Translations under genes and position numbers: made by a program
Source: Streptosporangiales bacterium
GTDB lineage: Bacteria > Actinomycetota > Actinomycetes > Streptosporangiales > WHSR01
Assembly (NCBI GenBank): GCA_009379995.1
Contig: WHSR01000008.1
Coordinates: 1-64,000, forward strand
Direction of reading: 5' to 3'
DNA: 64,000 nt
In this document: in pieces, positions 49,233 through 56,981 of the stretch
Layout: every line of letters begins with the position of its first letter
How positions within the stretch are numbered: the stretch's first letter is position 1
The notes under the pieces: model-generated
Seen by the model: only the letters and a program-made list of their open reading frames with translations
Database searches by the model: none
Told to the model about the DNA's origin: nothing

Positions 49233-50390
49233 CTAGTCCGTGGTGAGGTGGTCCTGGTAGGCACCGAGGGTGCCTCGGCCGGGCTTGGTGCGCCATCCCC
49301 AGGGCCAGCGGCTGCCTCGGGTCGCCCAGGACTGTGACGCGGTGGCGCCGCGCAGGTTGATCCGGCCCGAGGTGCCCGTGAACACCGTCAAGCCGTAGAA
49401 CGTCGCCCCGTCGAAGACGGCGACGCCGCGGAAGACCGTTCTAGCGAATCCGGCGTAACCGTGGAAATACGCTCCCGAGAACACGGCATCGCCGTGGAAG
49501 GTCGCCTCTTTGAAATCGACCCCGCGGAACACGTCGCCCCGGTAGCTGTCGCCGGAGAAGCTCGCGTCGTCGAAGCGGGCATGGCCGAGGAAGACAGCCT
49601 TGCCGAACGTGGTGCCGGGACCGAATTTCGTTCCGACGAACCGCGCGTCGCCGCCGAAGGTGGCCCCAGTCAGCACGCCCGTCACCCGGCACCCGGAAAG
49701 GTCGAGGTCCTCCAGGCAGGCGCCGGTCAGATCGAGCCTCGTGCCGGACCGGCGGAGTTGACCGGCCAAGATGCGCTGCGCCGCCCTCCGTGCGCGCCGT
49801 TCCGGCTCGCTCCCCACGTCGCCCAGTGTCCGCAGGTACCCGCAGATCGCGTCCACTGCTGGCCCCCGGAGCCTCTGATGGGTCTGCGCCAGGCGTTCGA
49901 TCTCCGCGAGGGCATCGATCCGCTTTGAGGCGTCGCCGGCGTGTAGCAGTTCACGGGCCTTCCCGAGCGATGCGTCGATGCGCCGTTCGGCTGCGGCGCG
50001 CGCGTGTTCGGCGCGCGATGCACGGACTTCTGGGAGGACGATCGGCAGGACGATGCTCCCCAGGAAACCGGGCAACAGGCCGGTGGCGAACGACAGCGCC
50101 GACATCGGAATCGCGACGGCGACGAGCACCAGCTCGACGCCCAGCACGACAGCCCACCAGGGGATCGCCCGAAACGCCGCGCTGCGCTGGGACGCGGCCA
50201 CGAGCACCAGCGCCAGCGTTGGCAACGTCAGGCCACCGAGGAACACGGGAAGGAAGGCGCTGCGTGGAATGTGCGGCCAGTCGGTCAGGAACTCCCTGGC
50301 CACCACCGCGGCTGTCACGCTGGCCATCGTCGTCACCGGAACCATCGCGTGACGACAGATGGCCCGAACCCTGTCCGCCCGACGACCCAT
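49233..50390 (-). CDS. Membrane pentapeptide-repeat protein
   Basis: A 385-residue protein. The N-terminus has three to four membrane helices (VPVTTMASVTAAVVA, AFLPVFLGGLTLPTLALVLV, AVVLGVELVLVAVAIPM, GFLGSIVLPIVLPEV). A helical charged linker follows, then from about residue 245 a right-handed beta helix of pentapeptide repeats in A(D/N)LxX style (TGACLEDLDLSGCRVTGVLT, then FGKAVFLGHARFDDASFSGD). The ATG at 50,390 is taken; the frame upstream is the HAD gene's shadow. Function unknown; such proteins mediate contacts at the membrane. Confidence 0.8.
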   Translation of the reverse strand: MGRRADRVRAICRHAMVPVTTMASVTAAVVAREFLTDWPHIPRSAFLPVFLGGLTLPTLALVLVAASQRSAAFRAIPWWAVVLGVELVLVAVAIPMSALSFATGLLPGFLGSIVLPIVLPEVRASRAEHARAAAERRIDASLGKARELLHAGDASKRIDALAEIERLAQTHQRLRGPAVDAICGYLRTLGDVGSEPERRARRAAQRILAGQLRRSGTRLDLTGACLEDLDLSGCRVTGVLTGATFGGDARFVGTKFGPGTTFGKAVFLGHARFDDASFSGDSYRGDVFRGVDFKEATFHGDAVFSGAYFHGYAGFARTVFRGVAVFDGATFYGLTVFTGTSGRINLRGATASQSWATRGSRWPWGWRTKPGRGTLGAYQDHLTTD

Positions 50391-50400
50391 CAGTCCTCCA

Positions 50401-51123
50401 TCAGTCCTCCACCAGTCGCAACACCGCGTCGAGGCCGCGGCGGCGAGCGGTCGCTCCGGTGGCCGGCAGGATGTAGGCGCGCATCCCCAGCGCGGCGCCG
50501 CCGCCGTCGCTTCCCGGGGTGTCGCCGACCACCAGTACCTGGCGTGGATCCACGCCGAGTTCCTCGCAGGCGTACCCGAACAGCCGGGGGTCCGGCTTCG
50601 TCGCCCCGTGTTCGTACGACAGGGCGAAGACATCGACGAGTTCGCGGAGCCGGTGGTATTCGAAGGTCTCCCGGATGTCCCAGGCGATGTCGCTGACCAC
50701 GGCGACCGGCAGCCCGCGCCGGTGCAGCTCCTCCAGCACCGGCCGGGTGTCGTCGTACGGCACCCAGCACCTGGGCGAGGTCAGGTAGTCGTACATCGGC
50801 TCGGCCAACGGGGCGAGCCCCTCCACCGCGCGGATCCAGGCCAGGCCGGCCGCCCGGTGGACCTCCGTCGACAGGTCCCGGGCATGCTGGGCGCGGGCCA
50901 CCTCGCGCAGAGCCCAGGCGGCCTCCAGCTCGGCCACCAGCCGGGCGACCGTCTCGTCGTCGAGGTCCGCGCCGTGCTCCTGGGCCACGGCGCGGATCCA
51001 CTCCGCGTCGTCGATCGTGTGGAACAGGGTGCCGGAGAAGTCGAAGAGCACCGCCTTGACCGGCTGCGGCTCGATGTCGGTGGGCGTGGACAGGCCGCGT
51101 GCGACGATCCCCGCGATGCGCAT
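50401..51123 (-). CDS. HAD-superfamily hydrolase
   Basis: A 240-residue HAD protein. Motif I is LFDFSGTLF (with DxS rather than the common DxD at the second acidic position), motif II VSDIAWD, motif III Lys in EHGATKPDPRLFG, and motif IV VVGDTPGSD. The change of the second Asp of motif I to Ser suggests a haloacid-dehalogenase-like rather than phosphatase chemistry, or low activity. The ATG at 51,123 starts just after the acetolactate-synthase-like stop. Co-directional with the pentapeptide gene 10 bp downstream. Confidence 0.8.
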   Translation of the reverse strand: MRIAGIVARGLSTPTDIEPQPVKAVLFDFSGTLFHTIDDAEWIRAVAQEHGADLDDETVARLVAELEAAWALREVARAQHARDLSTEVHRAAGLAWIRAVEGLAPLAEPMYDYLTSPRCWVPYDDTRPVLEELHRRGLPVAVVSDIAWDIRETFEYHRLRELVDVFALSYEHGATKPDPRLFGYACEELGVDPRQVLVVGDTPGSDGGGAALGMRAYILPATGATARRRGLDAVLRLVED

Positions 51124-51127
51124 GGGC

Positions 51128-52807
51128 TCAGATCCCCGTCGTCGTCCTCGGGTAGGCGACATCGGGATCGGTAGCGATGTTGACTAGGTACGGCACACCT
51201 GCCCCGAAGGCGCGTCGCAGGGCCGGCCCGATGTCGGCCGGCTTCGTCACCAGCTCGCCGGCCCCGCCCAGCGCGCGGGCCACCCCGTCGTAGCGGCACT
51301 GGGGCTGCAGCTCGGCCGCGACGTCGTAGCCGTACACCGCCCGCATCGGATGCTTCTCCAGCCCCCAAATGCCGTTGTTGCCGCAGATCATCACGACCGG
51401 CAGCCGGTGCCGGACCAGGGTGTCCACGTCCATCAGCGACAGGCCCGCGGCGCCGTCCCCGAGCAGCAGCACCACCTGAGCCGACGGCCGGCAGAGCCGG
51501 GCCGCCGCCGCGTAGCCGAGCCCGGTGCCGAGGCAGCCGTACGGGCCTGGGTCGAGCCAGCAGCCGGGACGCTTCGGCTCGACGTACCTGCCGGCGAACG
51601 ACACGAAGTCGCCGCCGTCGCCGATCACCACCGCGTCCTCGTCGAGCAGCGGGATCAGCTCGCCGTAGATCCGGGCCGGGTGGATCGGGTCGGCGTCGCT
51701 CGCGAGCAGCTCGCGGTCCCGGTCGGCCGCCGCCTTCGCGGCCTCCCGCAGCTCCTTCAGCCACGCACCGCGGGAGCCGCCCGGCGCGGAAGCCCGGCCC
51801 GACCGCCGGGCCGCCTCGACGAGCCCGGTGAGGGCCAGGGTGAGGTCGCCGGCGACCGCGGCGTGCAGCTCGGCGTGGCGGGCGACGCTTTCCGGCGCGT
51901 CGGCGACGTGTACCACCCTTGCCCTGGGCGCGCCGTCCCGGCCGCCGAACTCCCCGTAGCCGAGCCGGAAGTCCAGCGGCGCCCCGACCACTACCACCAG
52001 GTCGGCCCGGCCGAACGCGACCGAGCGGGCCCGGGTGACCAGCAGCTCGTGGCCGGCCGGCAGGATGCCACGGCCCATGCCGTTGCTGATCACCGGAAGC
52101 GCCAGCTCCTCGGCGGCGTCGCGGGCGGCGTCGGCCGCCCCGTCCATCCACACCTCCGAGCCGAGCACCAGCACCGGCCGCTCGGCGGCGGCGAGCAGCT
52201 CGGCGGCCCGGGCCAGTGCGTCGGGGTCGGGCGCGCGGCGGGCCGCCCCGCCGTCCGGGGGCCCGGACAGGTCGGCCTCGGCGGTGCCGAAGAGCTGCTC
52301 GATCGGTACGTCAAGGAACACCGGCCCGCGGCGCGGGGTCGCGGCGAGCCGCAGACCTTCGTCGACGGCGCCGGCGATGCCGGCGGTCTCCGCGACCGTG
52401 GCCGCGTGTTTGGTGATCGGGGCGAGCATCGGCGGGTGGTCGAGCTCCTGCAGGCTTCCGGCGCCCCAGCGGTACTGCGGCGCCCGGCCGCCCAGCACCA
52501 GCACCGGCGAACCGCTGAAATGCGCGGTGGCGACAGCGCTCATGCCGTTGGTCACCCCGGGGCCCGCGGTGAGCACGGCGAGCCCGGGGGTACGGGTGAG
52601 CTTGGCGGTGGCCTCCGCGGCGAAGACGGCTGTCTGCTCGTGTCGGACGTCCACCAGCCGCATCGGTGGGTCGGCCTTGACGGCGCCGTCGTACAGCGGG
52701 AACACGTGCCCGCCGGACAAGGTGAACATCGTCTCGATGCCGTACCGGCGGGCGGCCGCCACGGCCAGCTCGCCGCCGTGTCCCTCGATTCGCTGCCCCG
52801 CGCTCAC
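51128..52807 (-). CDS. Acetolactate synthase-like thiamine-diphosphate enzyme
   Basis: A 559-residue ThDP enzyme of the acetolactate synthase large-subunit/oxalyl-CoA decarboxylase group. Marks: YGIETMFTLSGGHVFPLYDG, the activating Glu in VRHEQTAVFAAEA, LTAGPGVTNGMSAVATAH, and the cofactor motif GDGAAGLSLMDVDTL with CGNNGIWGLEK. It resembles mycobacterial IlvG/IlvX more than IlvB; no small regulatory subunit gene is near. The ATG at 52,807 is used. It is divergent from a three-subunit nitrile-hydratase-like operon. Confidence 0.82.
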   Translation of the reverse strand: MSAGQRIEGHGGELAVAAARRYGIETMFTLSGGHVFPLYDGAVKADPPMRLVDVRHEQTAVFAAEATAKLTRTPGLAVLTAGPGVTNGMSAVATAHFSGSPVLVLGGRAPQYRWGAGSLQELDHPPMLAPITKHAATVAETAGIAGAVDEGLRLAATPRRGPVFLDVPIEQLFGTAEADLSGPPDGGAARRAPDPDALARAAELLAAAERPVLVLGSEVWMDGAADAARDAAEELALPVISNGMGRGILPAGHELLVTRARSVAFGRADLVVVVGAPLDFRLGYGEFGGRDGAPRARVVHVADAPESVARHAELHAAVAGDLTLALTGLVEAARRSGRASAPGGSRGAWLKELREAAKAAADRDRELLASDADPIHPARIYGELIPLLDEDAVVIGDGGDFVSFAGRYVEPKRPGCWLDPGPYGCLGTGLGYAAAARLCRPSAQVVLLLGDGAAGLSLMDVDTLVRHRLPVVMICGNNGIWGLEKHPMRAVYGYDVAAELQPQCRYDGVARALGGAGELVTKPADIGPALRRAFGAGVPYLVNIATDPDVAYPRTTTGI

Positions 52808-52865
52808 GGCACCTCTCTTCCCCTTTCCGCGTCCAGCCCGAAGCTACCGGACGGCGCGGATTCCT

Positions 52866-52881
52866 GGTGACCTTGGTCACC
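52866..52881. promoter_or_regulatory. Perfect palindrome between the ThDP enzyme and the nitrile-hydratase-like operon
   Basis: GGTGACCTTGGTCACC is a perfect 7-2-7 inverted repeat, 59 bp upstream of the ThDP-enzyme start and about 30-44 bp upstream of the first hydratase gene. It is well placed to be a shared operator; no regulator gene is adjacent. Confidence 0.5.
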
Positions 52882-52909
52882 GGGGCGGGGTAGACGTACC
52901 GTGTCTCCC

Positions 52910-53182
52910 GTGAGCAGAGTGCACGACGTCGGCGGGCAGACCGGTTTCGGCCCGGTCTCGCCCGACCTGGACGACAACCAGCCGTTCCACGCCGACTGGG
53001 AGGCGCGGGTCTTCGCGCTCAACACCGCGCTGCGGCGGCGCGGCGTGTTCAACCTCGACGAGATGCGGGACGCCATCGAGCGGATCCCGCCGGAGCAGTA
53101 CCTGGCGGCCTCGTACTACGAGCGGTGGCTGCTTGCGGTCGAGATGCTGCTCAGGGAGAAGGGGCTGCTCGCCGATGGGTGA
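52910..53182 (+). CDS. Nitrile hydratase-like beta subunit, N-terminal half (ScnB-like)
   Basis: A 90-residue protein matching only the N-terminal half of nitrile hydratase beta: RVHDVGGQTGFGPVSP, then PFHADWEARVFALNTALRRR with the conserved Arg that contacts the metal-site sulfinates in classical enzymes, and IPPEQYLAASYYERWLLAVE. In thiocyanate hydrolase and toyocamycin nitrile hydratase the beta chain is likewise split. The GTG at 52,910 matches the usual N-terminus; GTG 52,901 is the alternative. The next gene overlaps it by 8 bp. Confidence 0.82.
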   Translation: MSRVHDVGGQTGFGPVSPDLDDNQPFHADWEARVFALNTALRRRGVFNLDEMRDAIERIPPEQYLAASYYERWLLAVEMLLREKGLLADG

Positions 53183-53465
53183 GGCGCGCTTCGTCGCGGG
53201 CGACAAGGTACGGACCCATACCGTCGACCCGCCCCACCACACCCGGCTGCCGCGGTACATCCGTGGCCAGGTCGGCGAGGTGGTGGAGCCGGAGGGCGCC
53301 TGGCCGCTGCCGGACGACCGCGCCCGGGATCTGCCGGAGTCCCGGGTGGAGACCGTTTACGCCGTCCGGTTTGCCGCCCGTGACCTGTGGGGCGAGGGAA
53401 CCCACAGCGTCACGGTCGACCTGTGGGAGTCGTACCTGGAACCGGCGGGGGAGGATGACACATGA
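53175..53465 (+). CDS. Nitrile hydratase-like beta subunit, C-terminal half (ScnA-like)
   Basis: A 96-residue SH3-like barrel, the C-terminal half of nitrile hydratase beta: RFVAGDKVRTHTVDPPHHTR with LPRYIRGQVGEVV, and the ending VYAVRFAARDLWGEGTHSVT then DLWESYLEPA. It joins the N-half and the metal subunit. The ATG at 53,175 overlaps the preceding gene, and its stop overlaps the next start (ATGA), so the three subunits are made in step. Confidence 0.85.
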   Translation: MGEARFVAGDKVRTHTVDPPHHTRLPRYIRGQVGEVVEPEGAWPLPDDRARDLPESRVETVYAVRFAARDLWGEGTHSVTVDLWESYLEPAGEDDT

Positions 53466-54052
53466 GCGAGGACCATGCGAGCACGGCGATCGCGGCGCGG
53501 GTGCGCCGGCTGGAGGAGCGGCTGGTCGACGCGGGAGTGGTGAGCGACGCCGAGCTGGACACGATCCTGAACCGGTTCCTGGCGAAGGCGTCCCCATTGA
53601 ACGGCGCGCGGATCGTCGCCCGGGCCTGGGTGGACGAGGGCTTCCGGGAGCGACTGCTCGACGACGCCAACTCCGCCATCAAGGAACTCGGGCTGTCCCT
53701 GGGCGGCGACCACGCGGAGCTGCGGCTCAGGGTCGTCGCCAACACGCAGACCCTGCACAACGTGATCGTGTGCACGCTCTGCTCGTGCTACCCGCTGCAG
53801 CTCCTCGGTCCCTCGCCGAGCTGGTACAAGAGCCTGGCGTACCGCTCCCGCGTCGTCAGGGTGCCCCGGGACGTGCTCGCCGAGTTCGGCCTGCACCTGC
53901 CGGACGACGTGGAGATCGCCGTGTGGGACTCCAGCGCGGAAAGCCGCTACATGGTGTTGCCGATGCGTCCGCCCGGCACCGAGGACAAGTCCGAGGACGA
54001 GCTGGCTGGCCTGGTCACCCGCGAGGGCCTCATCGGCACCGCCGCCGTCTAG
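53462..54052 (+). CDS. Nitrile hydratase alpha / thiocyanate hydrolase gamma-like metal subunit
   Basis: A 196-residue metal-binding subunit. The claw-setting motif is VCTLCSCY at residues 103-110: Cys104, Cys107, Ser108 and Cys109 would hold a non-corrin cobalt (CTLCSC is the cobalt form; iron forms usually have CSLCSC), with Cys107 and Cys109 oxidised after translation. The Tyr-Pro following CSC is like thiocyanate hydrolase gamma rather than the usual Thr-Pro-Trp of nitrile hydratases. WYKSLAYRSRVVRVPRDVL is the conserved next segment. Gene order N-half, C-half, metal subunit equals scnB-scnA-scnC. Substrate could be thiocyanate, a nitrile or a nucleoside nitrile. Confidence 0.88.
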   Translation: MSEDHASTAIAARVRRLEERLVDAGVVSDAELDTILNRFLAKASPLNGARIVARAWVDEGFRERLLDDANSAIKELGLSLGGDHAELRLRVVANTQTLHNVIVCTLCSCYPLQLLGPSPSWYKSLAYRSRVVRVPRDVLAEFGLHLPDDVEIAVWDSSAESRYMVLPMRPPGTEDKSEDELAGLVTREGLIGTAAV

Positions 54053-54061
54053 GGAGGCTGG

Positions 54062-55168
54062 TCACCGGCTCTGTGAAGCGGGTCGAGGCGTGTTGGCCCA
54101 TTCCTCGAGCTGCTTCACGAAGGTGACGGCGTCGTGCGGCCAGCTGAACAGTTCCTGTGCGGCCCGGTGGCCGCGCCCGCCCATCTCGGTGCGTAGGGCG
54201 GGGTCGTCACGCAGCCGGAGGATGGCCTCGGCTGCGGCGTCCGTGTCCCCGAACGGCACGACGAACCCGCATTCCCGGGCCAGCACGATGCCGGCAGCCA
54301 CCGGGTTCGGTGTCGTGACGATGGGGATCCCCCGGGCCATGTATTCGATGATCTTCGTGGGCTGGGAGTGGCGGTAGTTCGCCGCGTCGTGCAGCAGCGA
54401 AAGCCCGGCCAGGGACCCCTCGACCAGCCGCATGGCCTGGTCGTTGGGTACGAACCCGTGCCACCGCAACACGCCGCCGAGGTTGGCGCGGCCGAGCAGC
54501 CCCCGGGTCTCCGGGTCGGCGGTCCCGACGAGCTCGACCACGAGGTCACGCTCGCGCAGCTTGCCGGCGAGGTCGATCATCTCGTGGACACCGCGGACCC
54601 GAGAGAGCTGGCCCACGTAGACCACTCGCGTCTCGCCGGGCGGCGACACCTGGTCGGGTACGTACGTGGAGTTCGGGACGACCGGATGGGGGCGGCGGAA
54701 CCGTTCCTGGTACCCCTCCTCGGCGAGCAGCAGGTGGAGCCGGCGCTCGGCGAGCGCCTCCGCGGCCCGCACCAGGGGGCCCAACGCCCTGCGCAGCGGC
54801 CGAGGGATCCAGTCCTTCGTGACCAGGGCGGCCGCGGTGTCCTCGTGGACGTCCCACGCCACCGGCGGGAGACGACGCGTCAGCGGCAACGTCAGCAGCA
54901 GCTCGGGGTCGTGCAGCAGCATCAGGTCGGCGTCGCCCGCGTGCCGGTTGAGCGCACGCCGGGCCGCGCGGAGCGCGCGGGCCCGGCGGCGATCCGCCGA
55001 CCGGGGCAGGTCGACGGGCGTTACCTCGCTCCACGGCGTGACCCGGCAGTCCGTGAACGGCGCCGCGTAGACGACCTCGTGCCCGGCGTCGAGCAGAGCC
55101 CTGATCTGGCGGTGCAGAATGCGAGCGTCCTCGGGGTGATGGACCACCGTACAGACGAGGACGCGCAT
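54062..55168 (-). CDS. Glycosyltransferase family 4
   Basis: A 368-residue GT-B glycosyltransferase. The N-terminus MRVLVCTVVHHPEDARILHR is typical for transferases of envelope polysaccharides. The donor domain has VVYVGQLSRVRGVHEMIDLA and a C-terminal segment HSQPTKIIEYMARGIPIVTT with the acidic residue that contacts the nucleotide sugar. It lies 3 bp from the Wzt-type gene on the same strand and is probably part of the polysaccharide operon. Donor and acceptor unknown. Confidence 0.85.
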   Translation of the reverse strand: MRVLVCTVVHHPEDARILHRQIRALLDAGHEVVYAAPFTDCRVTPWSEVTPVDLPRSADRRRARALRAARRALNRHAGDADLMLLHDPELLLTLPLTRRLPPVAWDVHEDTAAALVTKDWIPRPLRRALGPLVRAAEALAERRLHLLLAEEGYQERFRRPHPVVPNSTYVPDQVSPPGETRVVYVGQLSRVRGVHEMIDLAGKLRERDLVVELVGTADPETRGLLGRANLGGVLRWHGFVPNDQAMRLVEGSLAGLSLLHDAANYRHSQPTKIIEYMARGIPIVTTPNPVAAGIVLARECGFVVPFGDTDAAAEAILRLRDDPALRTEMGGRGHRAAQELFSWPHDAVTFVKQLEEWANTPRPASQSR

Positions 55169-55171
55169 GAC

Positions 55172-55951
55172 CTACTTCCTTCCTTGGCCGAGCCGGCCTT
55201 TCCGTCTGGCCCGTGTGGCCTGCCGGTACGCGTCCAGCACCTCGCCGACGTCGCCCGCCATCCGGATCTGGCCCTGGTCGAGCCACATCGCCCGGTTGCA
55301 GCTTCGCTCGATCTCCGCCAGGTTGTGGCTCACCAAGAGCACCGTCCCCGCCTCGTCGCGGAGCTGACGGATCTTCTCTTCGCTGCGGTCCCGGAACTCG
55401 GCGTCGCCCGTGGCCAGGGCCTCGTCGACGAGCAGGACGCGTCGTGTGGTAGCCGTCGCGATGGCGAAGCGCAGCCGTGCCGCCATGCCGGAGGAGTAGG
55501 TCCGCATCGGCAGGTTGATGAAGTCGCCGATGTCGGCGAACTCCACGATGTCCTGGTAGCGCTCACGCACCTCCTTCGGGGACAGCCCGAGCGCTAGCCC
55601 GCCGAGGGTCACGTTGCGTTCACCGGAGAGGTCGTTGATCAGCGCCGCGTTGACACCGAGCAGCGCCGGCTGCCCATCCGCGTACACGGCGCCCTTGGCG
55701 GGGACCACGAGGCCGGCGATGGCGCGCAGCAGCGTGCTCTTGCCGGAGCCGTTGCGGCCGACGACGCCGATGGCCTCGCCCTCGTACCCCACGAAGCTCA
55801 CCCCGCGGACGGCTTGGATTCGCCGGGTACCGCGGAGCGGCAGCGCCCGCTTGAGGAACAGCCGTCGTCCCTTGGGTGCGCGCTTGCCGCCGACCAGCAC
55901 CCGGTAGGTGACGTGCAGGTCGTCGACGACGAGGGTGGGCGGGCTACTCAC
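55172..55951 (-). CDS. Polysaccharide ABC exporter ATP-binding protein (Wzt/TagH type)
   Basis: A 259-residue ATPase. Walker A is GRNGSGKSTLL, the signature is TYSSGMAARLRFAIA (as in Wzt/TagH rather than importers), Walker B is VLLVDEALATGD, followed by LLVSHNLAEIERSCNRAMWL. No C-terminal carbohydrate-binding domain is attached. The ATG overlaps the stop of the permease gene upstream. It drives export of lipid-linked surface polysaccharide. Confidence 0.92.
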   Translation of the reverse strand: MSSPPTLVVDDLHVTYRVLVGGKRAPKGRRLFLKRALPLRGTRRIQAVRGVSFVGYEGEAIGVVGRNGSGKSTLLRAIAGLVVPAKGAVYADGQPALLGVNAALINDLSGERNVTLGGLALGLSPKEVRERYQDIVEFADIGDFINLPMRTYSSGMAARLRFAIATATTRRVLLVDEALATGDAEFRDRSEEKIRQLRDEAGTVLLVSHNLAEIERSCNRAMWLDQGQIRMAGDVGEVLDAYRQATRARRKGRLGQGRK

Positions 55952-56981
55952 GGCCGTACCGTTCCTCGGCCTGCCAGAAGAAGAAGTACCCCACGACGAG
56001 CGCCAGCACCGCCCATGCCCCGCCGACGTACCAGGTGAAGGCGTGCGGGGTGAAGTCCCCCAGCACCGCCTGGCGGACCAGGGCGATGTAGGTGTAGATC
56101 GGGCTCAGCTCCACGATCGGCCGCACCGACTCCGGGAACCTGGTGATCTCGTAGAAGATCGCTGACGTGTAGAAGAAGATCCGCATCACGAACGGAAGAA
56201 GCTGGGTGAAGTCCGGTATGTGCGTGGTGATGCGGGCGGTGAAGAAGGCGACCCCGAGGTTGAACACGGCCTGCACGGCCAGCGCCGGGATGACCAGCAG
56301 CCAGCTCCTCGTGATCGGCTCGCCGGTGGCCGCCACGATGACGAACAGCACGGCGATCACCGGCAGCATGCGGAACAGCTGGATGAGCGTCGTGGTGATC
56401 GGCAGCACGGCCCGGGGGAAGTGCACGGCGCGTACCAGGCCCGCGTTGCCGGTGACCGCCTTGGCGCCCTCGGTGATGGCCCGCGAGGAGAAGGTGAAGA
56501 TGAACACGCCCGACACCACGTACGCCGGCCAGTTGTCCGGCCGCGAGGTGAACAGGATCCCGAACACCGTCGCGTAGACCGCCGCCTGGATCAGCGGGCT
56601 GAGGACGTTCCACAGCATCCCCAGCCGGTCCTGCTGGTTGCGGGCGATGAAGCGGGAACGCGCCAGCGCCATGGTGAAGTGCCGGCGCTCCCATAGCTGC
56701 CGCAGGTACCTGATCGGCCCCGGGCGTGCCCCGACGCGGCGCAGGCCATGCCGCGCCGCGAACTCGGCGGCCGTGCCCGGAGCCGGAAGGTCCGTGACGT
56801 CGCTTGGCCTGAGGTTGTTGACGCTCGTTTCCACCACGTATCCGCCCGCAGCCTTCGGCTGATCCGCCGCCGACGCGGTTTCGGTCCGTGCTTCGTTTGT
56901 GCCCGTGCGGTCCAGGATCAAGCCTTCCGACGGCGATGCTACTGCCCGTAAGGATGCCGCGCCGACGGATCGTACAGTCAC
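55944..56981 (-). CDS. Polysaccharide ABC exporter permease (Wzm/TagG type)
   Basis: A 345-residue ABC-2 type permease with six membrane helices in the last 230 residues (LIQAAVYATVFGILF, LIQLFRMLPVIAVLFVIVAA, and others) after an unusually long, polar, probably cytosolic N-terminal part of about 90 residues. The coupling helix region before helix 1 reads LWERRHFTMALARSRFIARN. The GTG at 56,981 overlaps the dehydrogenase gene stop by 4 bp. An internal start nearer to the membrane part is possible. Confidence 0.88.
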   Translation of the reverse strand: MTVRSVGAASLRAVASPSEGLILDRTGTNEARTETASAADQPKAAGGYVVETSVNNLRPSDVTDLPAPGTAAEFAARHGLRRVGARPGPIRYLRQLWERRHFTMALARSRFIARNQQDRLGMLWNVLSPLIQAAVYATVFGILFTSRPDNWPAYVVSGVFIFTFSSRAITEGAKAVTGNAGLVRAVHFPRAVLPITTTLIQLFRMLPVIAVLFVIVAATGEPITRSWLLVIPALAVQAVFNLGVAFFTARITTHIPDFTQLLPFVMRIFFYTSAIFYEITRFPESVRPIVELSPIYTYIALVRQAVLGDFTPHAFTWYVGGAWAVLALVVGYFFFWQAEERYGRE

